DNA of 52,327 nucleotides from Candidatus Cryptobacteroides avicola (lineage in GTDB: Bacteria > Bacteroidota > Bacteroidia > Bacteroidales > UBA932): positions 1 through 52,327 of the forward strand of contig JADILV010000085.1 in NCBI GenBank assembly GCA_017695115.1. The letters are read 5' to 3'. Under the pieces are notes generated by a model. That model was given only the letters and a program-made list of their open reading frames with translations, ran no database searches and was not told where the DNA came from. Below are positions 18,487-26,856 of this stretch, one piece after another (position 1 is the first letter of the stretch; each line of letters starts with the position of its first letter). Position numbers and translations under genes: made by a program.

Positions 18487-19770
18487 TTATTCTTCGATAA
18501 GGTTCAGCTGGATTTCATCGACGTAGACTGTCGCTCCGACACCGGTAAGACCGAATGCGAGATAGCAGTTCTTGAATATGTCACCGGCATTCCCTTCTTC
18601 TACTGTGAATTCGAATGTGTACTTCTGCCATTCTGTCGTGAAGAGACCGTTGAATTCAGGCGCTTCTGCAGTTCCGCCGATTGTAGTGATGGCTCCTTCC
18701 CACAGTTTTGTCTGGGATGTGACCGTGAATTCGTCTCCGTCGAATACTGCCGACCAGCTGTCGCTGGCTTTAAGAGCTCTCAGAGGGTCGTTAAGATAGT
18801 CAGGTACAAAAGTGAAGATGTTGAGCCACATGCATCCGGCCATTGTCCCTTCTGCAGGGAGGTCTGCCCTGAACCAGAGGGAAAGTTCGTATTTTTCCCC
18901 GGAGGTGAGCCAAGGGTTGTTCGGCCAGTTGTTCCTGTGGGCGAATTCCCATACACAGTCTCCGTAGCACTGGGAAATGTCTATCTTCATGCATTTTGCG
19001 GTGCCGTTTGCTCCTCCGTCCGCGATGGTCATGATTTCAGGGTGTTCTCCTGCAGGGTCATTCGGTACCGCGGTCGGGAAATTCCCCCAGTTGTACCATA
19101 CCTTGTTGGTTTCGCCCTGTTCGAATCCGAATACGTCAAGATTGTATTCGCTGTCGACCGTGAACATCGGATAGTTGCCTGCAATGATGTTCTTTGTGAC
19201 TGTGATTGCCGCTCCGTCGGTTTCCCTGGTCAGACGGCAGGATACTTCCACGTTGTTTATCTGGTCATTCCACACTACTTTCGGGGACGCTTCAGTGGAT
19301 GTTTCAGGAGTCCCTCCAGGAAATGTCCATTCGTAGGAAGTAGGTCCGCCTGCCACGTTTTCGAGTGAGAATGCTATTTCCGCCCCTTTCTTCGCACATC
19401 CTCTTTCAGTAAGCCCTGCCACGGCGATTTCCGCAGACATCGGGTCGAGTACTGAGACTGTCATTGTCCCGCTGTCTTCGGTCCCGTCAGCATAGGTGAC
19501 AGTAAGATTTACTTTTTTTTCTCCGGCAGAATTGAATGTCACGTCTACTACGGCTTCTTCCGATGATGCCGGCGACCCGTCAGGGAATGTCCATGTGCGG
19601 GAGTCTACATTTATGGAGTAGTCGGTGAATGTGACGGTTTCTCCGACTATTGCCGTTTGGGTACTTGCATCGAAACTGAAGTCCTTTTCAATTGATTTCT
19701 TGCTTTCTTCCTGGCATGAAACCAGGCCGATAAGCCCGCATAGGGCTGCCGATGTCAGAATCTTTTTCAT
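18487..19770 (-). CDS. PKD-domain surface glycan-binding lipoprotein
   Basis: A protein of 427 residues with a lipoprotein signal (LIGLVSC followed by QEES, an acidic start often linked to surface export). Two PKD-like Ig domains follow (RTWTFPDGSPASS near residue 60 and YEWTFPGGTPETS near residue 145), then a C-terminal beta-sandwich of about 210 residues ending YVDEIQLNL, typical of CBM4/9-like modules. It takes the role of a SusE/F-type binder but is encoded before susC, not after susD. It is the first gene of the main PUL 1 operon; the gap to susC is 24 bases. Confidence 0.82.
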   Translation of the reverse strand: MKKILTSAALCGLIGLVSCQEESKKSIEKDFSFDASTQTAIVGETVTFTDYSINVDSRTWTFPDGSPASSEEAVVDVTFNSAGEKKVNLTVTYADGTEDSGTMTVSVLDPMSAEIAVAGLTERGCAKKGAEIAFSLENVAGGPTSYEWTFPGGTPETSTEASPKVVWNDQINNVEVSCRLTRETDGAAITVTKNIIAGNYPMFTVDSEYNLDVFGFEQGETNKVWYNWGNFPTAVPNDPAGEHPEIMTIADGGANGTAKCMKIDISQCYGDCVWEFAHRNNWPNNPWLTSGEKYELSLWFRADLPAEGTMAGCMWLNIFTFVPDYLNDPLRALKASDSWSAVFDGDEFTVTSQTKLWEGAITTIGGTAEAPEFNGLFTTEWQKYTFEFTVEEGNAGDIFKNCYLAFGLTGVGATVYVDEIQLNLIEE

Positions 19771-19822
19771 GATGTTCCGGTATTAGTTGTGTTATTTTTC
19801 CTTTTCTGCGTTTCCGCTTCTA

Positions 19823-19877
19823 CAATATTAGGCAGATTGTCATTTCCGGGCGTTTACAAATCGTTCATTTTTTTGCA
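19823..19877 (-). promoter_or_regulatory. Promoter and HTCS operator for the PKD-SusC-SusD operon
   Basis: The -7-like box TAATATTG (19830-19823) is preceded, after 24 bases, by a 23-bp element at 19877-19855 that reads TGCAAAAAAATGAACG then ATTTGTA. The same element with one mismatch, at the same distance from its -7 box, precedes the serine hydrolase gene at 22556. The element ends 85 bases before the PKD start codon. Position and conservation fit an HTCS activator site. Confidence 0.7.
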
Positions 19878-19902
19878 ATTCCGCGGAAAACTGCATCCGG
19901 GG

Positions 19903-21405
19903 TCACTTCTGTGCCCGTTCCCATGTCAGCGGGGACCACCAGGTGGCCCATTGTCCCCATGTCCGCGGCGCATCGCTGTGTGCGTAACAGAGGTACTGGT
20001 CCGTGTCCGGCAGGACATGGCCTTCTGCATTTCCGCTCATGCCTGCATTGATTATTCCTTTGCAGAGTTCACCGCCGACTTTCCCGGTCTTCGTGAAGGA
20101 GATGCCGTCTTCCGATTCCCATATCTGGAGATAGCTGTCATCCGTATCCCTGTTCACTGCATGTATGGCTATGAACTTGCCGCTTCTTTCCACGTATTTG
20201 ACGTCTGTATGGTCCGGTGCTTCCATGTCTGTCTTGTCTATGACGGTGCCTTTGCTTTCAAGAGCTGCAGGCCAGCATTCATCATCGGCAGGGGCGGTGG
20301 ATACTCTCGTCGTAGTGGTGTTCCATTCATTCCATGAGTAATAAAGATAGACCGTCCCGTCCAGGACTACAATACATGGCTCTCCCGCTCCGAATCCGCT
20401 TATGGTGCCGTTATATGTGACAGCCGGCTGCGGGTTGCCGCCCCAGCCTGAGCCGTCCCATTTCTCCCACGGACCCTGCGGGCTTTTGCTCCTGGCAATA
20501 TAGACATGGTTGCATCTTCCTGTCTTGTCTTCCGTCGACGTGTATCCGATATAATAATATCCTCCCCAGCAGGCGGCTCCGGGGTCGCAGCAGGAGAGTG
20601 CGTCCCTGCTGCCTTCGGTCGGGAGCAGGGACGGGACTTCGTCCGACCATGTCTTCCCGCCGTCAGCGGAATGCATGTAGACTATCTTGTCCCAGTATAT
20701 GTCGGAAGAACCGGCCGTCAGGCAGACCATGCTGAAGAACTGTCCTTCGGCCTTTTCCCCGTTGATGTATGATTCTGCATGCGTCTGTTCTGTAGAGCCG
20801 GGGGTTATGCATTCCCATATCCCGGAGTTTGCTGTCCCGTCGGACATGACCCACAGATACTCTCCGGAGGGAAACCTGACTGAACCGTCCTGCGCGTCAT
20901 CCGCATATATTTTCAGCCATGAGTTGTCTTTGTAGTTTTCGAACCGTCTGACTGCCAACGGCTCATGCGAGACTGTGGTACCGTAGTCCGTATCCCACCT
21001 GTACAGGCTCAGTGTGAAACATTCGGAAGTGCTGTTCCATGAAGGGCAGAACAAAGCCACGCATGCGAACTCCTGAGAAAACCTGAAATACTGGGCGAGT
21101 GTTCCTGTCTCTCCCAGCGGCCGGGCTTCCTTTTCTTCTGAAAGGTATGTCCTGATGCCGTCTCCGAATGTCCCTCCCGGAGCGGCGAGCCACAAGTCTA
21201 TGGAATTGTCATCATTGACGATGATGGACGCCCCGTACCTGTATCCTGTGCCGGTGTAGATGTCCCATCCTTGTCCTGCCCTGGGGACTACATCATAGAT
21301 TCCGGTATCTTTATCGTTTTCCTCTTGGGGGGTCGGGGCCTTTTCACAGGCGGATATCGCAGCGGCCATAGCTGCCACGGCCGGAATTATGGAGATTTTC
21401 TTCAT
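19903..21405 (-). CDS. Asp-box beta-propeller lipoprotein
   Basis: A protein of 500 residues with a lipoprotein signal (AMAAAISACEK). The body is a beta-propeller with a good sialidase-type Asp box SADGGKTW, a CCDPGAACWGGYYYIGYTS segment resembling the substrate-facing strands of five-bladed glycosidases, and FGAGEPCIVVLDGTVYLYYSW. No catalytic triad can be assigned, so enzyme or binding protein are both open. It lies 11 bases downstream of the serine hydrolase gene, in a two-gene operon. Confidence 0.75.
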   Translation of the reverse strand: MKKISIIPAVAAMAAAISACEKAPTPQEENDKDTGIYDVVPRAGQGWDIYTGTGYRYGASIIVNDDNSIDLWLAAPGGTFGDGIRTYLSEEKEARPLGETGTLAQYFRFSQEFACVALFCPSWNSTSECFTLSLYRWDTDYGTTVSHEPLAVRRFENYKDNSWLKIYADDAQDGSVRFPSGEYLWVMSDGTANSGIWECITPGSTEQTHAESYINGEKAEGQFFSMVCLTAGSSDIYWDKIVYMHSADGGKTWSDEVPSLLPTEGSRDALSCCDPGAACWGGYYYIGYTSTEDKTGRCNHVYIARSKSPQGPWEKWDGSGWGGNPQPAVTYNGTISGFGAGEPCIVVLDGTVYLYYSWNEWNTTTTRVSTAPADDECWPAALESKGTVIDKTDMEAPDHTDVKYVERSGKFIAIHAVNRDTDDSYLQIWESEDGISFTKTGKVGGELCKGIINAGMSGNAEGHVLPDTDQYLCYAHSDAPRTWGQWATWWSPLTWERAQK

Positions 21406-21416
21406 TGCATGAAAAA

Positions 21417-22556
21417 TTATAATGAGGTTTCTGATTCTTTTCTGAGAACTGGAACGATGTGCTTCCAGATAAGTGCGGATTCCTTGCTGTCATCATCCTT
21501 GACTTCTGCCGTAGCGGCAATGACGGCATTCATGCCGGGGAATACATAGATGAACTGTCCCCACATGCCTGCCGTATAGAATGCATCGGGATTCTGCCAT
21601 ATCTGGTAGCCGTATCCGGTAGCGTGGTATCTGTCTCTGTCCGACGTGCTTCCGGAGGGCAGGTCCCAGCTGAAGAAGCTTTCCGATGCTTCTGCAAGAT
21701 ACCGGGCAGGCAGGACCTGCCGTCCGGCATATCGTCCGTGTCCGAGCATCATTACTCCTGTTTTGGCCATGTCTTCCGGCTTGAGCCACAGTCCCCAGCC
21801 TCCGCAGTTTATACCCTGGACTTCATCCCATTGCGGCCTTTCGATGCCCAATGGCTTGAACAGGCGCGGATACAGGTAGTCCGCCACCTTTTCTCCGGTG
21901 ACTTTCTGTACGGCGGCGGAGAGCATGAATGAGCCGATGCTGTTGTAGCAGTTGTACGTTCCCGGCTTTTCCTCAAACGGGACCGTGAAGAAGTCGGTTA
22001 TAAGGTCCTTCCCGTGTTTTCTCAGGAAGGTGTCGAGGCTGTCGATTCCGGCAAGTCCGTCTTTCGAGTATCTTTCCCCGAGAACGTATGTCGGGTCATG
22101 CTTTTGCCCGGACGCCATTACCAGAAGGTCCTTTATATCCGCTTCCATGAGGTTCTGCCTGTATGCCGCATCGGTCAGTGTGTCCAGTACCGCTCCGGAT
22201 TCCTCGGGAAAGATGTCCGCTATCCGGTCATCTAATGACAGCAACCCTTCTTCTATTGCGAAGCATACGGCGAATGAAGTGAATGACTTGCTGGTGGACC
22301 ACATCTGGTGGGGCATTTCCGCCTTCCACCCGTTGAGGTAGGCTTCTCCCGTAACTTTGCCGTTCTGGATTATTATTATCGAATTGATGTTGATGTCCTT
22401 TTCGTCAGCTTCTCTGATATAGGCCGCAAGTGCCGCATCCAGTTCGGCCGAGCCTTCTGACCTCGGAAGCTCTGTGTCCGTTCTGCCGCATCCGGCAAGA
22501 AGAGCCGTTAATGTCGCGGCGCAGGCAAGGACCCCGGTCATGAAAAATGTTCTCAT
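21417..22556 (-). CDS. Serine hydrolase of the beta-lactamase/penicillin-binding fold
   Basis: A lipoprotein of 379 residues (LTALLAGC). The SxxK motif is S87-T-S-K90, a Tyr-Asn motif occurs in YNCYNSIG, and the third motif is degenerate (HATGYGYQIW). This is the class C beta-lactamase/esterase family, which in PULs may act as a deacetylase or peptidase on substrate decorations; that role is inference. I chose ATG at 22556 because it gives the signal sequence directly; the longer frame from 22580 adds an unlike tail. Confidence 0.85.
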   Translation of the reverse strand: MRTFFMTGVLACAATLTALLAGCGRTDTELPRSEGSAELDAALAAYIREADEKDININSIIIIQNGKVTGEAYLNGWKAEMPHQMWSTSKSFTSFAVCFAIEEGLLSLDDRIADIFPEESGAVLDTLTDAAYRQNLMEADIKDLLVMASGQKHDPTYVLGERYSKDGLAGIDSLDTFLRKHGKDLITDFFTVPFEEKPGTYNCYNSIGSFMLSAAVQKVTGEKVADYLYPRLFKPLGIERPQWDEVQGINCGGWGLWLKPEDMAKTGVMMLGHGRYAGRQVLPARYLAEASESFFSWDLPSGSTSDRDRYHATGYGYQIWQNPDAFYTAGMWGQFIYVFPGMNAVIAATAEVKDDDSKESALIWKHIVPVLRKESETSL

Positions 22557-22600
22557 ATTGGTGTATCGGTTATCGGTCAAGTGTGTTTTTCCTGTCGTGG

Positions 22601-22655
22601 CAAATTTATTTGCAGTCAGTATTATCCGTTGCTACAAAACGTTCATTTTTTTGCA
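22601..22655 (-). promoter_or_regulatory. Promoter and HTCS operator for the serine hydrolase operon
   Basis: TAAATTTG (22608-22601) is an exact -7 box. After 24 bases comes the 23-bp element at 22655-22633, identical at 22 of 23 positions to that at 19877-19855; similarity continues some 15 bases beyond. The element ends 77 bases before the start codon. The TTTG inside the element is 26 bases from the -7 box, too far to act as the normal -33 box, as expected for a promoter that needs an activator. Confidence 0.72.
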
Positions 22656-22676
22656 TATCCGGGAAAAACAGCTTTT

Positions 22677-25600
22677 TTACTCATGTTTCCTGCTGCGGTA
22701 GTCTTTCGGCAGGATATGGAATTCTTCAAAGAATATTTTCGAGAAGTACGACATGTTGTTGAATCCGGTCGAGTACATTACCGATGATACGGACAGGTTC
22801 TCGTCTGCGGCAAGCAGCTGTGCGGCTCTCTTCAGCCTTATGCTTCTGAGGAACCTTATCGCGGAAAGCCCGGTGAGGGACTTTATCTTCCTGTACAGGG
22901 TCGGCCTGGAGATGCCGATTTCATCGCACAGTTCGTCTACTCCGAATTCCGGTTCCCCGATGTGTTCTTCTATGACGGCAATGACATTTTTCATGAAGCG
23001 TTCATCTGATGTAGTGCCATAGACTGCGGACGGCTCTGTGGAAATGCTCTTTCTGAATGCTTCCCTCATGCTTTCCCTCTGTCTTATGAGATTTTCGATA
23101 CGTGAAATCAGCACTTCTGCCTGGAAAGGCTTGGTCATGTATTCATCTGCAAGGGCGTCGAAGCCTTCTACCTTGTCTACGGGCAGGTTCCTTGCCGAAA
23201 GCAGTATGACCGGGATGTGGGAAGTGTCAGGATTGCCCTTTATGCGCTGGCACAGTTCCAGTCCGTCCATTTCAGGCATTATCACATCTGAAATTATTAT
23301 GTCCGGCTGGTCGGCTATGGCTTTGTCGTAACATTCACGGCCGTCAGAGGCTGTTATGACGTTATATTGCATGGAAAGCAGGCGGTAGAGATAGTCCCTC
23401 AGTCCCGGACTGTCGTCTGCTATAAGGACTGTTCCTGGCTTTTCCCTGCTGTATCCCTGTTTTCTTACAAGGCCGTCGCGGATGTCTGACAGATCATCGT
23501 AGTTTGCCGGGTTGTCGCTGTTGCTGTAGTCCCTGTCTATATCCTCTTCCTTGAAATGTGCCGTACCTGTACGCAGCGTTACGTGGAATACGGTTTGCTT
23601 TCCCGGTACCGATTCCGCCCGGATCTTCCCGCCGTGCAGGGTTACCACATGTTTTGATATGGCCAGTCCGATACCCATGCCTTTCCGCGTACTGTTGTTG
23701 ATGCCCTGATGGAAACGCTCGAAGATTCTGGTAAGGTCTTCAGGCATGATGCCCATGCCGGTGTTGCTTACGGACAGCGTTACACTGTCGCAGGCTGCTG
23801 AGATGGATACCCCTATTTCGCCCCCTGTTTCAGGGGAGTACCGTATGGCGTTGGACATCAGGTTCATCACTACCTTCTCCATTTCCATTTTGTCAATGAA
23901 GAGCATGACGGGGCCGTCCGGCTTGTCAAGACTGAAGGCTATACCTTTGCTTTTCATATACGGGACAAACAGGAGTACGGTCTCTTCTACGAATCTGCAG
24001 AAATCCACTTCCACTATGTGCAGGCGGATATTCCCGTTGTCGTATTTCCTCAGATCAGTCACCGTGTCGATGTGTTTCTGCAGTATGGTCGCACTGCGCC
24101 GTACAAGCTGCAGCCTGTCTCTGGTGGTCTTTCCGAGACTTGGGCTGTCGAGAAGTTCGTCAACAGGGGTAGTTATCAGGGTAAGAGGGGTCTTGATTTC
24201 ATGCAGGAAGTCCGTGTGGAACTTAAGTTCGTTCTCATTGCGCTGTTCTTCTTCTATACGCAGCTTGTGTTCCATTTCCAGTTCATAATGCTGTCTGTTC
24301 CGTCTTAGAATGGCATTTCTGAGCAGGAACAGCAGGAACGCGGCAGCTATACAGTAGAATATACGCGCACCGGTGCTTTGCCACAGAGGAGGACGGATGG
24401 CTATGGAAAGGCTTGCCGGTTTTTCGCTCCAGATTCCGTCGCTGTTGGCTCCGTAAACGGAGAAGGTGTATTTGCCGGGTTTCAGGTTCAGGTACCTTGC
24501 CGTGATGTCCTTCCCGTCCGTATAGTGCCATGCATTGTCCGTCCCTTCGAGCATGTATCTGTACCTGTTCCTTTCAGGATGTTCGTAATGTAGGGCAGCG
24601 AACTTGAATGTCAGACTGTTGCAGTCGTATGGCAGTGTTATGCCTTCAGTGTGCCTCAGCGGATTGCCGATTATCTTCTTTCCTTTGAGAGAGTCTCCCG
24701 GAAATATTGCCTTCCCGTTTATTTCAAGTCCGGTAAGGACGGTCTTCGGCGGTATTGTGTTGCTGCTGATTTTCAAAGGGTCGAATATATTGAACCCTTC
24801 AGGACCTCCGAAAACGAGTCTCCCGTCGTGGAATTTCCCGGAAGCCCAGATTTTGAATACATCACTCTGCAGCCCGTCTTTTCTTGAATATGTCCTGACC
24901 TGCCCTGTCTTGTGGTCAAATCTTGTAAGCCCTCTGCTGCCGCCTATCCAGAATGCTCCGCCGCTGTCTTCCTGTACGGATTCGAATTCGTTGCTTGTGA
25001 ACGGATAGCGGCTGCTGTTGTAATGGCGGAACTGCAGGAGGCTGCTGTCCCTGTTGCCGGTAAGCTTGTTGATTCCGCCTCCGAGCGTGGCTATCCAGAG
25101 CGAGTCTTCCTTGTCTTTATGTATCACTGAAACGAAGTCTCCGGCCAGTCCTGTCCTGTCTTGCGAAGGGTACACCCTGAGAACTGATTTTACCCGGCTT
25201 TCCGAATCACAGATGAATCTTGTGAGTCCGAAACGCGAGCCTACCCATACATACTGTTTCCCTTCGTGGCTTTCAGCCAGAATGTCTGTACAGAAATTGT
25301 CCGCCAGTGAGCACGTGTCTGCCGGGTCGCTGCTGAAGTTGGTCCAGCTGCCTCTGTACCAGTTTTGTCCTGATTGTCCTTTGCCGGGAATATACCTGAA
25401 TACTCCGTAATTTGAACTGAGCCAGATGTTTCCTCTTTCATCGGAGTCAGCCATGTATATGCTGGATACATCCAGAAGCCTGTCAGGGGGGAGCCTTGTG
25501 AAACCGAACTTCTGTCCTTGTACTGCCGTTTCCAGATCCTTTCCGCGTATGACCCTGATTCCGTGTGTCCAGGCTCCTATCCATACTGAACCGTTGGCAT

Positions 25601-26750
25601 CTTCATAGATAAACGATATGGGCATGTCCTGAAAAGTCTTTAAGGAAGACGGATCTACACGTGTGATTCTGTCATTTGCCATGACGTACAGATTCCCGTC
25701 CCGTGTGGATATCCATAGTCTTCCGGCACTGTCTGCATACAGACATACGATATGGTCTTTTCTGATGCCGTCCGAAATGGAATAGAGGCGGAAGTCATCG
25801 GTATGGCTTATCTTCTTGTAGCATCCGTTGCCTATTGTCCCTATCCATAATACGGAAGAGCCGTCCATATAGAAAGAGGTGATGTCACAGCTGTTGAATC
25901 CGTATTCTTCATAGGGGCCGTACCGGTGGAGCGTATTGAAGTCCCGGTCGTAGCAGGTCATGCCCTGTTTGCTTGTCCCTGCCCACAGGGTGCCGTCCGG
26001 AGCTTCATACAGTGAGAGCGTTTCGGTAGTGTTCAGTTTTCTGCAGGACCAGTCGCTGCAGTCTATGATATAGCAGCCGTCATATCCTCCGGCAAAGATC
26101 GTGTTCTTGTCTTTGAGCATTACTGCCGCCATGCAGTGGGCTCCTGTCAGCAACGGTTTCGGTGAGGCAATTCCCCCCCCTGTCCCGTCTTCGTAAAGGT
26201 ACAGCCCGGAAGGCGTGCACAGGACCATCCCTTTCCCCGGAACCGAGCAGCCTCCCATCACCCCGCAGTCTAGCCAGTGCGAGTCCATGCTGTAGCTTCC
26301 GTCGGAAACCTCTACCAATGAAATTCCTGCATCGGTGCACAGGCATATTTTCCCGTTATGCCCGAATATGCCGTTCACGCTGTTCAGCGGAACGGGGAGC
26401 GTAATGATGAAACGGTCATTGACAGTATCGAATACGGAAAGCCCTCCGGTTTCAGTGCCTATGTACAGCATCCCGTCTTCGGAAAGATGGAGGGATTTTA
26501 TTCTGGAGCTCCTGAGCTGCGAGTTGGTGACATTGAATATCTCCATCCTTATGCCGTCATATCTGCACAGTCCGGAGAACGTCCCGAACCAGATAAAGCC
26601 CTCTTTGTCTCCGACGATTGCCGTTACATCCGTGTGTGGCAGGTTTTCGGATACTGAAATCTGTTCCAGATAAAGCCTTTCTCCGGCTTCCGACATATAT
26701 GGCCGGCAGAGACCGGCAATGAGGCAGATGGTTATGAAAAATCGGTTCAT
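22677..26750 (-). CDS. Hybrid two-component system regulator (HTCS) of PUL 1
   Basis: A protein of 1357 residues with the full HTCS order: signal peptide, periplasmic two-propeller sensor made of repeated Reg_prop units (for example IWFGTFSGLCRYDG), Y_Y_Y domain before residue 780, membrane segment about 797-817, histidine kinase with phospho-acceptor His850 in LHEIKTPL, ATPase domain, receiver with Asp1155 in ISDVIMPEMDG, and a C-terminal AraC DNA-binding domain. It senses an oligosaccharide in the periplasm and activates its PUL directly. ATG at 26750 is preferred to 26759 because it gives a clean signal peptide. Confidence 0.96.
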   Translation of the reverse strand: MNRFFITICLIAGLCRPYMSEAGERLYLEQISVSENLPHTDVTAIVGDKEGFIWFGTFSGLCRYDGIRMEIFNVTNSQLRSSRIKSLHLSEDGMLYIGTETGGLSVFDTVNDRFIITLPVPLNSVNGIFGHNGKICLCTDAGISLVEVSDGSYSMDSHWLDCGVMGGCSVPGKGMVLCTPSGLYLYEDGTGGGIASPKPLLTGAHCMAAVMLKDKNTIFAGGYDGCYIIDCSDWSCRKLNTTETLSLYEAPDGTLWAGTSKQGMTCYDRDFNTLHRYGPYEEYGFNSCDITSFYMDGSSVLWIGTIGNGCYKKISHTDDFRLYSISDGIRKDHIVCLYADSAGRLWISTRDGNLYVMANDRITRVDPSSLKTFQDMPISFIYEDANGSVWIGAWTHGIRVIRGKDLETAVQGQKFGFTRLPPDRLLDVSSIYMADSDERGNIWLSSNYGVFRYIPGKGQSGQNWYRGSWTNFSSDPADTCSLADNFCTDILAESHEGKQYVWVGSRFGLTRFICDSESRVKSVLRVYPSQDRTGLAGDFVSVIHKDKEDSLWIATLGGGINKLTGNRDSSLLQFRHYNSSRYPFTSNEFESVQEDSGGAFWIGGSRGLTRFDHKTGQVRTYSRKDGLQSDVFKIWASGKFHDGRLVFGGPEGFNIFDPLKISSNTIPPKTVLTGLEINGKAIFPGDSLKGKKIIGNPLRHTEGITLPYDCNSLTFKFAALHYEHPERNRYRYMLEGTDNAWHYTDGKDITARYLNLKPGKYTFSVYGANSDGIWSEKPASLSIAIRPPLWQSTGARIFYCIAAAFLLFLLRNAILRRNRQHYELEMEHKLRIEEEQRNENELKFHTDFLHEIKTPLTLITTPVDELLDSPSLGKTTRDRLQLVRRSATILQKHIDTVTDLRKYDNGNIRLHIVEVDFCRFVEETVLLFVPYMKSKGIAFSLDKPDGPVMLFIDKMEMEKVVMNLMSNAIRYSPETGGEIGVSISAACDSVTLSVSNTGMGIMPEDLTRIFERFHQGINNSTRKGMGIGLAISKHVVTLHGGKIRAESVPGKQTVFHVTLRTGTAHFKEEDIDRDYSNSDNPANYDDLSDIRDGLVRKQGYSREKPGTVLIADDSPGLRDYLYRLLSMQYNVITASDGRECYDKAIADQPDIIISDVIMPEMDGLELCQRIKGNPDTSHIPVILLSARNLPVDKVEGFDALADEYMTKPFQAEVLISRIENLIRQRESMREAFRKSISTEPSAVYGTTSDERFMKNVIAVIEEHIGEPEFGVDELCDEIGISRPTLYRKIKSLTGLSAIRFLRSIRLKRAAQLLAADENLSVSSVMYSTGFNNMSYFSKIFFEEFHILPKDYRSRKHE

Positions 26751-26756
26751 GAGATA

Positions 26757-26764
26757 CAAACATA
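26757..26764 (-). promoter_or_regulatory. Candidate -7 box for the HTCS gene
   Basis: TATGTTTG on the minus strand matches TAnnTTTG. A weak -33-like TTTCG lies 19 bases upstream. The box ends only 6 bases before the ATG at 26750, so transcription would begin at or next to the start codon. Confidence 0.4.
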
Positions 26765-26824
26765 ACGATTTAAAACATATTATCGAAATTTTTGCAGGAT
26801 TTCATAACATGTGGTATTTGTTGT

Positions 26825-26832
26825 TATATTTG
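26825..26832 (+). promoter_or_regulatory. Candidate -7 box for the MFS-GH130-GH92 operon
   Basis: TATATTTG is an exact TAnnTTTG, 24 bases before the MFS start codon. No TTTG at the proper distance upstream is seen. Confidence 0.5.
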
Positions 26833-26856
26833 CATGGTGTATTAAAACGTAACCGA

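Noticed and set aside
26719..26856. Extended start of the MFS transporter
   Set aside because: The extra 46 codons run antisense through the HTCS start and the divergent promoter region, and the family-like sequence begins at 26857.
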